DNA from: Diplonema papillatum
Lineage: Eukaryota; Euglenozoa; Diplonemea; Diplonemida; Diplonemidae
Length of the DNA: 64,000 nucleotides
Reading direction: 5' to 3'
Assembly (NCBI GenBank): GCA_030068145.1
Contig: JAPJBO010000101.1
Span: 1-64,000, forward strand
Shown: piece after piece, positions 42,335-53,849 of the stretch
How the letters are laid out: each line of letters starts with the position of its first letter
How positions within the stretch are numbered: the first letter of the stretch is position 1
Notes under the pieces: generated by a model
What the model saw: only the letters and a program-made list of their open reading frames with translations
Databases searched by the model: none
Told to the model about the DNA's origin: nothing
Translations under genes and position numbers: made by a program

Positions 42335-43324
42335 ATGCTTCGCGCGTCCGGTGCACGGTGTCTGGCTGCAAACCTTCGATCTTCGACGAAGCCAAAGTCG
42401 ACCTCGAGAGCCCATTCATGGCAAGGTCAGCGTCGCTGGGTAAGCACGGCAGACAAGCACCAAGAACACGACCTTTTCTTCCCCTTCCTCGTGCTGGGCG
42501 CGGGGTTGGCGGCGGCCGGCTTCTGGCTCCTGAAGAGCGAATGGTACGGAGGCGACCGCGCCACGGCTCCCTTCGACACGTTCAGTTTGAGAGAGGACCT
42601 CGAGAAGCTGTTCAAAGAAAACCCCGACCACATGCGGAAAGCCGTGCTCCTTCTCTGGCAGAGCAACGGCGCGTTCCGCTTCAGGCGCACCGGCGACGAG
42701 CGCCAAGCCACCACGGGCACCGTCGACACGGACCACCCCGTGTTCAAGCCGTACCTTCCCCTGATCCGCTCGCTGTCGGAGCTCAAAGAGCGCTACCCCA
42801 TCGGCACGTCTGACTTGTGGGCTTTCGCCGCCGTCACCGCTGTCCAAATGCTGGGCGGTCCGGAGGTGCCTTACAAGTTCGGTCGTACCGATTCCCCGAC
42901 GGCAATGCCGCCGACAGACGGCTCGCAACCCGAAGCTCTCCACACCCTCTCTGAAGTAGTAGACGTCGACGACCTCCGGCGGATGTTCTATCGAAAGGGG
43001 CTAAACGACGCGCAGCTCGTCGTGCTGGTCGGTGCCCTTCGTTCTCTCGCCTCGCAGTCGCAGCTCGAGTTCTCGAATCGATACTTCGTGGATCTGACGA
43101 AGACGAAGTGGGTGAAGGACGAAGCCGCCCGTGTGTACCGCGACGAAAAGTGCGCGGAACACGTCGTGTCCTTATCGGACCACCTGCTCTTGGAGGACCC
43201 GATGTTTGCTTACTGGGCGCGTGCTTTTGCGAAGGACGAGATTGAGTTCAGCATCTGGTTCGCAGAGAGCTATGCCGCGGTCACTAACTTCAACCACGCC
43301 CCGTGGGGTCCCGTCCCGTACTAG
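42335..43324 (+). CDS. Class I peroxidase-fold protein lacking both haem-site histidines
   Basis: From ATG 42335 the protein has 329 residues. Residues 1-40 are a mitochondrial-type presequence (many Arg/Ser/Lys, no acid before Asp40). Residues 47-66 form a membrane helix (LFFPFLVLGAGLAAAGFWLL). The rest follows ascorbate/cytochrome c peroxidase: SDLWAFAAVTAVQMLGGPEV (159-178) with PYKFGRTD, LNDAQLVVLVGALRSL (223-238), NRYFVDL and LLLEDPMF...FAESYAAV. In active family members the distal site reads R-L-A-W-H; here it is LLLWQ (105-109), losing Arg and His. The proximal GxHT His is replaced by Leu235. It should not bind haem in the usual way, so it is probably a non-catalytic relative. Kinetoplastid hybrid peroxidases have a similar N-terminal anchor. 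An upstream in-frame TTG gives 19 more residues but is not needed. Confidence 0.85.
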   Translation: MLRASGARCLAANLRSSTKPKSTSRAHSWQGQRRWVSTADKHQEHDLFFPFLVLGAGLAAAGFWLLKSEWYGGDRATAPFDTFSLREDLEKLFKENPDHMRKAVLLLWQSNGAFRFRRTGDERQATTGTVDTDHPVFKPYLPLIRSLSELKERYPIGTSDLWAFAAVTAVQMLGGPEVPYKFGRTDSPTAMPPTDGSQPEALHTLSEVVDVDDLRRMFYRKGLNDAQLVVLVGALRSLASQSQLEFSNRYFVDLTKTKWVKDEAARVYRDEKCAEHVVSLSDHLLLEDPMFAYWARAFAKDEIEFSIWFAESYAAVTNFNHAPWGPVPY

Positions 43325-44985
43325 CACCGGGGCGCTCGGCGGGACCTGAAGTTCAGTGTCGCGAAGCTGCTCCGTTCGGGAAATTCTAGCAGGTACCCTC
43401 TAGCCAGCCCAGCCTGCAGCGAGCGCCGACAAGCCGCACCGCACTAGGCTTTCGAATGAAGATTGCTGCTTCACGCTGCGTCGATAATAACAGGATTGTT
43501 TTGTACCCGTGCTACGGCGCCGATTCGGCATCGTGAGTGCGAAAGGGGAACTCGTGCCCAAACTCTTCAGTTGTCAAACCCTTCGTGAGTTGCAGGTCGA
43601 GGCTAACTTAGCTCACTCGCTGCGATAGAGTAGTGCTGAAGTGTTCGGGACCCTTCCTGTAGTTCTCACAACGAGCTCTCAACCTCAGCGCCGACCTTCT
43701 TTGCGCCAGTCTGCTCCATTCTGATAGAAAGCCCCTAGTCTTGCTTTGAATGCATAGCCGCGGTCGCAGAAGATCTGCGTGACAACCTGCACCTCACCGT
43801 GATCCATGGAAACCGACGAGACAGACCCGTGCCAGCCTGATAGACCATGGAAAGCAATGGCAAGTGGGTCGATGCAGTTCCAATAGATACTGGATCGTTC
43901 TTGCAGCGGAGAACCACGCGTTAGTCATCGCTTTCATCCAGCCGGAGCGCAAAAACCTTTTCGCAATTCCAAAACACGAACATACGGGGAGGTTTGTTGC
44001 AAAGGAACCGCCCGAATGCATCTGCGCTGTTGCTCGTGCGTAAGTCAAGCAAAGGAGCACGTAAAAGCGTAAAAAGGGGTTTGACGAGCTCGTGCATCGA
44101 CCAGGCGGTTGCACGCGTTGTTTGTCCTCTGGTTGTCTCGTACCTTGGTTGTGACACCGATGCTTTCAACCCTCTCCCTTGCACTACTTGGTCGCCACCG
44201 CTGATGCTCGGAACCTGCTCTCGAAGGAAGGTTTAAAGTGAAAGTTCGACGAGCCCCGCTGGAAGCGCCTGCTGCTGGCCCGCGACTTGCTATCACTTGC
44301 GCATCTCCCAGATTTCGACAACTGTGTCAGCATGGGAACGAAAATGTCAAGGAAACGGCTCCAAATATGAGGACACTTCAAGTACAAACGGACAGGCGAC
44401 AAGAAGACGAAACCCAAACGGCGGTTGCGAAGCAGTTGTGACGGGGGGGGGGGGGGGGGGGGGGGCTTCCTTCAGTGCGATGGAAGGAAACACCGCACAA
44501 AAGCATCGTTCCGCGCGGAAACTGTAAACGGAGGCCCCCTTCCCTGAACCTGCACTGTGCAAGACGTTCCGCGGAACCGGAACCGGAAATCATTCCAAGT
44601 TAGCCGAACGACGAACGCAGCAGACGACCCCATGGCATTGTTGTTCAGAAGCCACAAAACCTCCGAACGCGACAAACTTGAGCGAGACTAACGCAGCACG
44701 GCTACCATGCGGAAGCGAATCCCTTGCAAAACCCCTTTGTGGGACACTGCAGCACACCGAATGTGGAGTGTTCCTCCTCACCTCACTGCAGCACACGCGT
44801 TTTACGCAATCAAATCCATATTCACCACTTTCCAGCCCCCTTTTGATATTCAGAGAAACCGCCTTAACACGTAAGAAAGTTCCGCCAAAAGCAAAAAAGC
44901 CAAAAAACGAAAAAAGCTTCCCGACAGAGCGATACCTCATTCAACCTTTTCCACGTCTTCGCTGAGGAGTTCGGAACAAGCCACC
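43325..44985. other. Intergenic; 23-base poly-G tract
   Basis: No supported gene. A run of 23 G lies at 44443-44465. Frames of 60-116 aa compete on both strands without motifs. A pyrimidine-rich stretch followed by AG at 44966 precedes the next start codon by 20 bases. Confidence 0.45.
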
Positions 44986-46467
44986 ATGATGACCATGACG
45001 CCGTCGCTGAACGTTGCGGACCTGTCCCTGCAGGACCCGATGTTCATGCAGAACCTGGTGATGCAGCCCCAGCAGAGTCAGTTCGGTACGCTGCCGAACA
45101 TGTCCGTTCTCGACCTGCAACGGCAGCAGCAGCAGCTGCAACAGCAGCAGCAGCTGCAGCAGCAGCAGCAGCTGCAGCAGCTGCAGCAGCTTCAGTTGAT
45201 CCAGCGGTGCCGCGAGCTGCAGCAGCAGCAGCTCAACCAGGAGCTGCATCGCCAGATCTTGCAGCAGCAGCAGAACCTCGCGGCGTTGGCTGTTGCGCAG
45301 CAGCAGCAGCAGCAGCAGGCCTGCATGCAGGTGGTCATGCCGTGCGCACGTCCGTCGGCTGTGCTGGTTCCGCCTCAGGCACCCTGCACCAAAACAGCGC
45401 CTGCGCCGTTGCAGCTTCCTGACATGGCCAAGGTCGCAGCTGCCACGCAGTCGTCTGCCACTTCCAGCTCGCCGAGCGGCAGCATGAATGCCCACAAGCA
45501 CAGCAGCGGCAGCGGAGTGCCGACCAGTCACCCGTCGCAGCCGTGCCCGCCACCAACGGTCGACCCGCCCGCGCCAACGGACGCGTCGGAAGGCATCATC
45601 GTCCTCGACGCGAAGCCCGGCGGTGCGCCGTCTGCGACGCGGCCCTGCCTGCACAACGACTGGGACGACGTTCGGACGCGCAAAGGGAGCAAGATCCTTC
45701 GGTGCAAGCTCTGCCAGCGGAAGTGGAAGCTCGCGTCTTCGTCGGTTCCCCGCTGCGCGGCCTTTCTTCAGCAGCTGTGCCCGAACGGGCTGCAGTGCGC
45801 CTTTTTGCACGTGCACAAGAAGAAGAGCCACGGCGGCGCCAGCGACATGCAGATCGACGATTTGATGCCGTCGCTGGATGCCCCGCTGGAGGAGCCCGTC
45901 GAAGAAGACGACGCCGACAGTGTGCTGAGAGCCTTCTGCACGGCCACAACGTCGTCGTGCGACGCCAGCGAGTTGCCGTCGTCGCCCGTCTCAGAAAACA
46001 CGCAGATCATGCTGCGCCAATTGCAGTTGGTAACGACTGCTTTCGGCAACGACGCGGCTGATGCCGACGAAGCAGAGCGATCGGATGCAGAGCTATCCGA
46101 CACGTCCTCGAACGCACTGAGCAGTATTGAGAGCATGCTGGCCTCCCGCCGTAGCTTTCAACCGCCTGCCGTCATGGCGTCCGAGTCTGAAGTGCTTTCC
46201 ACGGTGCCGACCGACGCACAAGAAGTCCAAGACCCGCCTTCGCCTCGTCAGTCGCGTGCCGAGTCGGGCTCGTCTGCGTCTGACAGCACCAGTCCGCACG
46301 CCCTCACATGCAACCACATCCAAAGCGCTTTCGGCGCACGCAAACCTCTCGTTCTTCCTTTGCGCCCGCTCTCAAAGACCGCCAACTGCTCTCAGCAACC
46401 CTCCCTCGTACCATCACCGAGGGCAGCAGCCGCTGGCCACGTTGGCGATGACACGGCCTCCGCCTGA
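44986..46467 (+). CDS. Gln-rich CCCH zinc-finger protein
   Basis: 493 residues, no intron needed; start CCACCATGATG. Residues 27-112 are a CAG-encoded Gln/Leu tract, a likely assembly or activation region. A compact domain follows: CLHNDWDDVR (221-230), RCKLCQRKWKL (239-249), then the finger C257-x7-C265-x5-C271-x3-H275 and a basic HVHKKK tail. The finger type binds AU- or U-rich RNA in many eukaryotes, and kinetoplastids and their kin use many such proteins for post-transcriptional control. The preceding CxxC with the Trp-Asp-x-Val-Arg block looks like a linked second zinc or fold element. Residues 285-345 are acidic and the last 120 are Ser/Pro-rich with few structured segments. Likely cytoplasmic or nuclear mRNA regulator, inferred from the finger. 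Antisense frames here mirror the CAG tract and are not genes. Confidence 0.85.
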   Translation: MMTMTPSLNVADLSLQDPMFMQNLVMQPQQSQFGTLPNMSVLDLQRQQQQLQQQQQLQQQQQLQQLQQLQLIQRCRELQQQQLNQELHRQILQQQQNLAALAVAQQQQQQQACMQVVMPCARPSAVLVPPQAPCTKTAPAPLQLPDMAKVAAATQSSATSSSPSGSMNAHKHSSGSGVPTSHPSQPCPPPTVDPPAPTDASEGIIVLDAKPGGAPSATRPCLHNDWDDVRTRKGSKILRCKLCQRKWKLASSSVPRCAAFLQQLCPNGLQCAFLHVHKKKSHGGASDMQIDDLMPSLDAPLEEPVEEDDADSVLRAFCTATTSSCDASELPSSPVSENTQIMLRQLQLVTTAFGNDAADADEAERSDAELSDTSSNALSSIESMLASRRSFQPPAVMASESEVLSTVPTDAQEVQDPPSPRQSRAESGSSASDSTSPHALTCNHIQSAFGARKPLVLPLRPLSKTANCSQQPSLVPSPRAAAAGHVGDDTASA

Positions 46468-48195
46468 GGTACCAGCGAATAGCGCATCCAATCAACAGCA
46501 CCACGCAACAACAACACAGAACCGGCAACAGAACAAGGAAAGGGTCCACAAGAGAAGGCAACGCAGCAAGCAAAACTAAGCAAAGCAATTAAAAACAAGG
46601 GGGAAAAAAATATACAAAAAATAGGTGGCGTGAAGTCCGCTTGCCCGAGAGCTGCGTGGCCGCTTTGAACCTGTTAACGTCGAAACACACGAACAGGGGG
46701 GGAGGGAGGGAGGACCGTTGGAATCGATAGGGAATTGGCACGCTTTCTTATAGAACTATTCTTCTTTAATCTACTAACTGCGGTCCATCTGCTGTTGGTC
46801 CGAAATGAAATCAAGCACGTTGAACGATCCGATGCGCCAATTCCCTCAGTGAACCGCAAGACACGGCAACACTTTGGAACTCGAACGAAGAGAAACCATG
46901 CGGAAGGGCTGGAAGGAATTGGCCACCTCTAAATATGCTAGTCTGTGACAATTGTCGTTGTTGTATAGGGCCGGGCCTCGAGGCTGGACGGGGACCGTGT
47001 TCTGTCCAGAAAACCCATGGTAAAGCAAGAGTCACTCAAAGGCACGAGAAGACGATGACAAATAAATGAACGGACAGCGAAAAGCAAAAGAAGAACCCAA
47101 ATCCTACGCATTTCTTCCAGCCCTCCGTCGCAATAAGCCGAGGTGAAGTGTGCGTACGATATGGTACACCCCCATCGCTACCCGGTTCCCAGCCTCATCG
47201 GGCAACGGAGACACTACAGTACCGGACCTTTGAACTTTCGTTGGCCGCACTACTCTGAACCCTGGACGTGGATTCAGATGGCAATCGATCATGATCAGCA
47301 GGTCCTACTCAGACGATCAGTTGCCTCACAGAAAGCATGTTGCTACCAGTGCTCGAAATACGTACCCGGCCGCGCCCTACGGGCCGCTCCGCCGATCGTT
47401 CGGCTCCCGCAGCTATTCCTCGTGCTTCTGGAAGGTACCACTCCCTCCGTTCTCGGTAGGTATCAAGCGTTTGCTCCCCCCTGAACATCCTTCCACAAGC
47501 CCGCGGGTTAAAAAAGGTGGCCTCCAGTGGTGCAAGCTCCAACGCGCCCTTGGAATATGCATACTTTCCCCCCTGACGAAGAACGAGACGCGCACAACAC
47601 CGCAATGCAAAAGTAACCGGCCGGGGGGCAGTCCCTCAAGGTTCCATACCCTACTTTGCGAGTTGTACGGTACTTGTACCCTTTACCATCATCGCGTTCC
47701 TTTTCTATACAACATGTTATGCGAGGCAGTGTTCTGTCTGAACATTACACTAGGGTTATCTTCCGGGGACCCCCAAAAGGAGAAAAAGGAAGGGAGTCAC
47801 GCCCTCCTTCCTTTCCCCCTTTTTTCCTCTTTTCTTTTATCTTTAACAATACTGCAACTCTTATCTCCCGAGAAGATTTGATGCTAGCATCAAACATGTA
47901 TGCAAGGCAGGGAGTACTGCCTACGCATTTTAAGTTCCCTGGACCGTACTGCTTTGGTTCCCGGCGCGGGATTATCATGGAAAAGTGCTCGTGAAGTGAC
48001 GAAATCGCCCGTGTTTTGAAAAAGATTGGTGGAGAGGGTTCTTTCGTTTACCCCTTAGCCCCCCCTCTTACTCAGTGAAGGCATCACCGGCCAGGCAAGG
48101 CCTCAGCACGCATTGCGAGATAATATGGAAGGACATCCGCCGAATGTCATCCGGAGACTCGAAGAACCCGGCGATGCGAGATTTCCTTTCAAAAA
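46468..48195. other. Intergenic; no supported gene
   Basis: The first 150 bases are A-rich and look like a 3' untranslated region (AAAACAAGGGGGAAAAAAAT). Further frames up to 196 aa (+ strand 47291-47881) show no motif. The piece at 48074-48108 matches 21018-21052. Confidence 0.4.
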
Positions 48196-49165
48196 AAAAA
48201 AGTCTAGCCCGATACAGTAGAGCTTCCTAACCAACCCCCCCGCCCACCGACCACACGCACCAAGCTGAACCTCACAAACAAACAAAGGTCGAAAGACACC
48301 AATCTGTACGTCCCACGGGATCGTCGGAAACACAAAAAAAAACCCAGCTCGAAGAAAAGGGGGAAACGGCGCCACGCAGTGCAATTTTGAAACTAACGGT
48401 ACAAACGGGGAGGGAGGGGAGCGAGAATTGGAAGAAACAAAAGACGAACTTTCACACTACAATGCAAATGACAACCGCAATCAAGAAAGAAGGATAATAA
48501 ACGTTTTCGTCAGAGTTATGACCGTGCATCAGGAAAAAAAAAAAAACAAAACAAACTACAATCAGACCTATTCGTTGTCATTAACTCCGTACTTCACCAT
48601 CGCCACCCCGGATGAAGGCATACTGGTCAGGGCGTGCATGTGGATGGCAAGGCGCAGAATCTTATGCGACAATCTGATTGCATCTGGTAGAAAACCTCTA
48701 AGAGGGATAAATGTCAACGAATAGAACTGATACTGATTGGATTGAACAGTGCAACGATGTCTTGCACCTGCACGAACGTGGCCGTTTATTGCTGACCGAC
48801 GCGTCTTCCTTACGCCAATGAGAACGTATGAGTTCCTGAATTCATCTCCATCCAGGTGCACCACTTCATGTGGCCAGCTTCCTGGCTTCTTCCTATTATC
48901 CAATCATACGGCGCGCGGCAACCAACACGACACGTGACCGAGAGCGACAGACACACCAGGTGATGGAGGATCTTATCATTCTTCCATGGCACCAGGCTCT
49001 GTCTGAGCTCATGGTGTAAAGTTCAGCTTGGTGCGTGTGGTCGGTGGGCGGGGGGAAAAAAATGTTTCATGGGCTTGAAGAGCGGGGGGGGGGAAATGTT
49101 TCTTGGGTTTGAAGGGGGGGGGGGGGGGGGTTGGATAGGAAGCTCTACTGTATCGGGCAAGACTT
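48196..49165. mobile_element. Inverted-repeat element F (970 bp)
   Basis: The left arm (48196-48268: GCCCGATACAGTAGAGCTTCC, poly-C, CCGCCCACCGACCACACGCA, CCAAGCTGAACCT) reappears inverted at 49020-49165, where three poly-G blocks lengthen the arm. The interior holds copy 2 of the GACACCAATCTG module (48293-48340) and two opposed frames, + 48428-48724 and - 48568-48903 (111 aa). The latter looks protein-like (SAINGHVRAGARHRCTVQS) but has no known motif. Confidence 0.75.
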
Positions 49166-51290
49166 TAATTCATGCCCACTCAGCAGCCTTTCCGCTGGGC
49201 TCTTGGTAGCTGATCCGCATTTTTTTTTTTTTTTTGTTTGGCAGCAGTGGATAATTTTTTTCACTTTTCTTGAAGTCTGCCGAACGCACTGCCTGACGAC
49301 AGGGGAGCGGGAAAACAGGAAAACGACAGCAAGCGGCGCTCAAATACGGAGTAAGGTGTGTGCTCGTCGGATTCATTCCGACAAGCTATACTACAACTAG
49401 ACAGATGAATCGGCGCCCGAAGGACACCCAGAACAGTTATTGTCCACTCCCGGCGAGACAGCGACAGGCAATTCGATGCAGCTCAGGGATCGGGGGTGGA
49501 CGGGTTCACTTTTTTCGATTCGTCAGACAAGCTATGCAACAAGTGGGCAGTCTAGCTGCTTTGCTGCAGCCGGAGCAAGTTGAGAAACTCCATCGGGAAC
49601 TTGGTAAAAAAGGAAGTTTGATTGGAACAGAAAACTGAACGTTCCATGTCGTTCAGTCGTTGGTAATTGAAGCCGTAGAAAAAGCGTGCGCATGACGAAA
49701 CGGAAGCCGGTGCTTGGGACTCGTTGAAAAAAAGTATCCGCTTTGCCACATTCGCTCAGTCCACGCCGCACACAAACGGGTTCGCTATTTTTTTCGGTAC
49801 ACTCCGTCCCACCTCCCGTTCGCATTCGGTGTCGCTCCCTTTCCCTCCTCCGGTGCGCTCTCAAGCTTGCTCACCTGGTCGTGGGTGGCATGCTTCGGCT
49901 CGCGAAAGTGGTTGCTCCGACCGGCCGAATTGCAAAAGAATACGTGGTTTTGTGTATTCTTTCGCTTGTTTGTTGTCGACACAAAAAAAAATGGAATCTG
50001 CGGGCAGTGCCGCATTGAGTGTCCTCCGGCAGGTTTGACCTGTACCCCTGACGTTTGCAGCGCTTGCATTTTACGATGCTATTATTTTGTAGTACAGCCT
50101 CTCGCAGAGTGTTTTTCAGCCCTGCTAATAATTGCCACAATTTGGAGAACATGTTTATCCATGCCGCCCTCTCATCCCCCAGTCCAGCACAGAATATTCG
50201 TCTCCTGGTGATTTTCACGTGTACACCTCACAAACAAACAAAAGGTCGAAAGACACCAATCTGAACGTCCCACGGGATCGTCGGAAACACAGAAAAAAAA
50301 CCCACCCGCCACCACCCCCCCCGCTTCATAAGAAGAAGACGATCCGTACGGTCCAGCGAGTCGCAGTCACAATCACGGCGGGGCCCCTGAGTTTTTTAGC
50401 TGATTGCCCAGACACGGTCGTAGGGGGCATTCTGCCCGCGACGACCTGTGCTCTAGTAGCATGGGTGGTCTGTTACGAACAGACGACGTTGCAGCCACTC
50501 AGGTCCGCGTTGATGGTGGCCCGCCTTGTGTTTAAAGGACCGGAACACGGTGCAGATGGGACCAGTGCGATGCTGAGCACGCATCCATTCCAAGCACGTT
50601 GTTGCAAGCCTTCTCCCCCACCTCCCCCTTATTGGTGGCACGCCGCAGTGATATGGCGTAACCATGTTGTATAGCAGGTGATGTACATACAGGTAAAATA
50701 TCACATGCTATGCCACTCTCAACATGTGGACGGCACCAGCTCCCTTCCTCCCCACCCTTTGGAATTCCAGCATAGGTTCTATCAGACGCCTCTGGCGAGT
50801 CGTCGATGATGTCCCAAACGTGATTTTATGGGTTTCCTGGGGTCTTTGTTTACCTGGTCTGAGGATCACGTGGTTATATCTGCACCCAACACAATCTTGC
50901 TATGTAGCATCACCTTCGGGCCATAGGTGCCGCTCGAAACCCATTGGTTCGGCATCGACGCATATCATGACATCTGAATCACTTGCATACTTGCTAACTT
51001 CCATAACAAGTGAGTCGTGTAGCCAGCCCGGGGAAGTTACTTGCAGAAAAATGTGTTTCGTGCGTCCCCACTGTATGTATCACTGCAGCCGCCCGGCCCC
51101 TGGGTTCCCATACTTTTCTTGGACGAATGGCATGCGAAAGTACCCACCATCCACCGATTTCTTTTTTTGAAAATTCGGGATATTCATCCTGGTCCCGGTG
51201 CATGGTGAGCAGGGGCAACAAACCGCCCGTTCTGTCCTCCCGGACTCTTTTTTGTCCCCGCGGGGACAAAATGGATTTTGGGCAAACTAC
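49166..51290. other. Intergenic; one dispersed module, no supported gene
   Basis: Copy 3 of the GACACCAATCTG module lies at 50245-50298, preceded by the same CTCACAAACAAACAAA as copy 2. Frames of up to 180 aa have no motif. A T15 run lies at 49220-49234. Confidence 0.45.
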
Positions 51291-51835
51291 CTTAAATGTC
51301 CGGCTAGTTTCAAATCCCCCTTATATGTCCGACATATTTTCATTTTGACACCGTAGTTTCGAAATGCCCCTTATATGCCCAACACATCTTTGACCTTACC
51401 CTTATATGTCCGACATATTTTCAAAATGTCCCTTATATGTCCGGCACATTTTCAGAATGTCCCTTACATGTCCAACATATTTTCGAACTTACCCTTATAT
51501 GTCCGACATATTTTCATTTTGACACCGTAGTTTCGAAATGCCCCTTGTATGCCCAACACATCTTTGACCTTACCCTTATATGTCCGACATATTTTCAAAA
51601 TGTCCCTTATATGTCCGGCACATTTTCAGAATGTCCCTTACATGTCCAACATATTTTCGAACTTACCCTTATATGTCCGACATATTTTCAAAATGTCCCT
51701 TACATGTCCAACATATTTTCGAACTTACCCTTATATGTCCGGCACATTTTCAGAATGTCCCTTACATGTCCAACATATTTTCGAACTTACCCTTATATGT
51801 CCGACATTTTTTCAAGTAGCCCTTACATGTTGGGA
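51291..51835. repeat. 31-32-bp minisatellite CCCTTATATGTCCGACATAT
   Basis: About 17 copies. Each is CCCTTATATGTCCGACATAT followed by TTTCAAAATGT, TTTCGAACTTA, TTTCATTTTGACACC or similar. Variant units recur in blocks (51351-51500 against 51531-51680), so groups of units were duplicated together. Inverted relics occur at 7536-7620 and 52750-52780. Long Cys/Pro/Tyr-rich frames here are artefacts. Confidence 0.95.
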
Positions 51836-53357
51836 TACTATTTGACTTTCATCCACCTTACCGTGCACATCTGCAAACAACATGATGATTCTGCCTCCAC
51901 CAAAAAATTGAAATCCGGCTCTGGGTAGCCTGTGGCGAGCACCGTTCACAGAAGGAACCGTGCGCCATCGTTGCGTATGCGTAACAAACCCACGGTGGGA
52001 TTCGGGAGCTCATGTTGGGGTCATGTGCTTTTCGAGTAACCAAATAACATGATATAACCCCGCAAATACACAACAGATCAAAGAAAGATGGGGAAAGGTG
52101 GAAAATGCAGATCAAACGGAAGTAGCATGTGCACACGCTTACGTTTTCCTTGACTTACTATGCCGTGTGAAAGCTGCTGGGGGGCCCCTCCATAGGTTCT
52201 CGCGTGACTCGTTCGCATCTGTAACACTATCCGTTGTAGTAAGCTTCGCAATTGTGCTCTTGCAATATCTAGCCGAATGGTGGGTGGCGGATTTCCGCGC
52301 TCGTGCGCAAGACACAATTTTACTGCAACTACAGTGCAAGCTGAACCCGGTTCGTGGCTTTTGTCGCGGTAAAGTGTTACAAAGTCTTCAGCTTTCAGAT
52401 CCGGATACTGCTCAAAGCAACCGGATAGTTAGAGGTCAAGTTCTGGATACCCGTGTGCAGCATTCGAAAAGGTTTGCGTATCTGGCGTTGGTTAGTCTTT
52501 GTAGGGGAAGCTTTTGACCCCCATTTCTCGAAAAGACAGTTTACAACACAACCCCGATAATACTCGTCTTTTCCTGTGTCCGTCTAGCACAGCTGCCAGG
52601 TTCCGAATACATGTCTTTTCTGTCGAGTGCACAACGCAGTTTGATGTGTCAGGGTCGTCTACATGTACCTGCTGACCGGACTTCCGCCTGAGTTCAGCTC
52701 CAAAAGGTTGTTTCGAACCGGCAACCTGTGATCCTTCGATGAGTGCTTGAAAATATGTCGGACATAAAAGGGAATTTACCCATGGGGGGTTTTTTTTTTT
52801 GAACCGTCGATATCCCTCCCCCTTTCTGCCCCGTCTCGAGGGCTCTCTTTGGCCCGAGTATTTTCCCGAGGGCCCGTCACACAAGCTGTAGGGAAGATAC
52901 TAAGTCCATGTTGTCCAGTTAAAGAAGTCTCAACGGATTTCTGCCTATCCACACTCACCCCGTCTCGTGAAGAGCCAAACGAATCCGCTACTGTCCTTCC
53001 ATCCGTCCTCTTCTTTCCCGTTTTCACATTTCTTCCTCTCGACCCCATCGCCACCCTCTACGGTCAACCATTTTAAGCCGGCAAAGCCCTTTACAAGACG
53101 AACCTTGCTCCGTCCTCCTGAAAAAGCGCCATGCTTTCCGAGCAGCATGGTGCCGGCGAAACAAGGCATATACACGTTGTAAGGGGTTTGTTCCCACCAG
53201 GCCTCCCTTTTCATCAAGCGCCTTGCGTTCACACCAAAGGACCGAAATGCACCAGTTAGTTGAGTCGGGAGCTCCATTTTCTCAGTTTATGGTGTCGCCT
53301 GGTAGCAATCGACGTCAAAAGCTCATCTGGGCAGACCACCCCCACATGTGCACTCAG
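51836..53357. other. Intergenic; dispersed segment at 52270-52355
   Basis: The 52270-52355 piece is the counterpart of 22140-22245. A minisatellite relic lies at 52750-52780 beside a T12 run. No gene with recognisable features. Confidence 0.5.
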
Positions 53358-53849
53358 TTACGACGAGCCGCAGACACTCATGCTGTGCGAGCAGAGGCAA
53401 TCCTTTCTCTCGCGGTTTTGGGGCGATGGCCGCGAGCGAGAACCAAAGAAGACGCACCAGAAAACGCTTCGCTTGCTTTTCTTGCGATACCCAGTACACT
53501 GCCTCCAGTAGATATACACACTTAATGAAAAGCGTGGGCAGCAAGTATGCAGGTTAAATCGCGCAAAGCAAAGGCCATTCGGCGCGACGACGTCTTCGTG
53601 AAGTTTCGGTCGCTGAGACCACTTCGAGGCTCCCTCCTTCCCCAACCCCCGCCCCCTTTTTTTTTTGCCCCAGCAGTGCCCTTTTATTATCGGGGTCAAC
53701 TCCACACCTTGGCGCGTGAGCTGGTCTGGACCGCTCATCTGCGATGGGATGAATCGGGCGTTACGCGCGCTCCGATACTGAGTAGTCCAGGGACGACAGA
53801 GTTTTGAATTCCCCATGGTATCCAGGCACTCGCTCTCGTCCGGGCTCTC

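Noticed and set aside
44941-45831. 296-residue antisense Leu-rich frame
   Set aside because: Mirror of the CAG tract and GC-biased codons of the CCCH gene.
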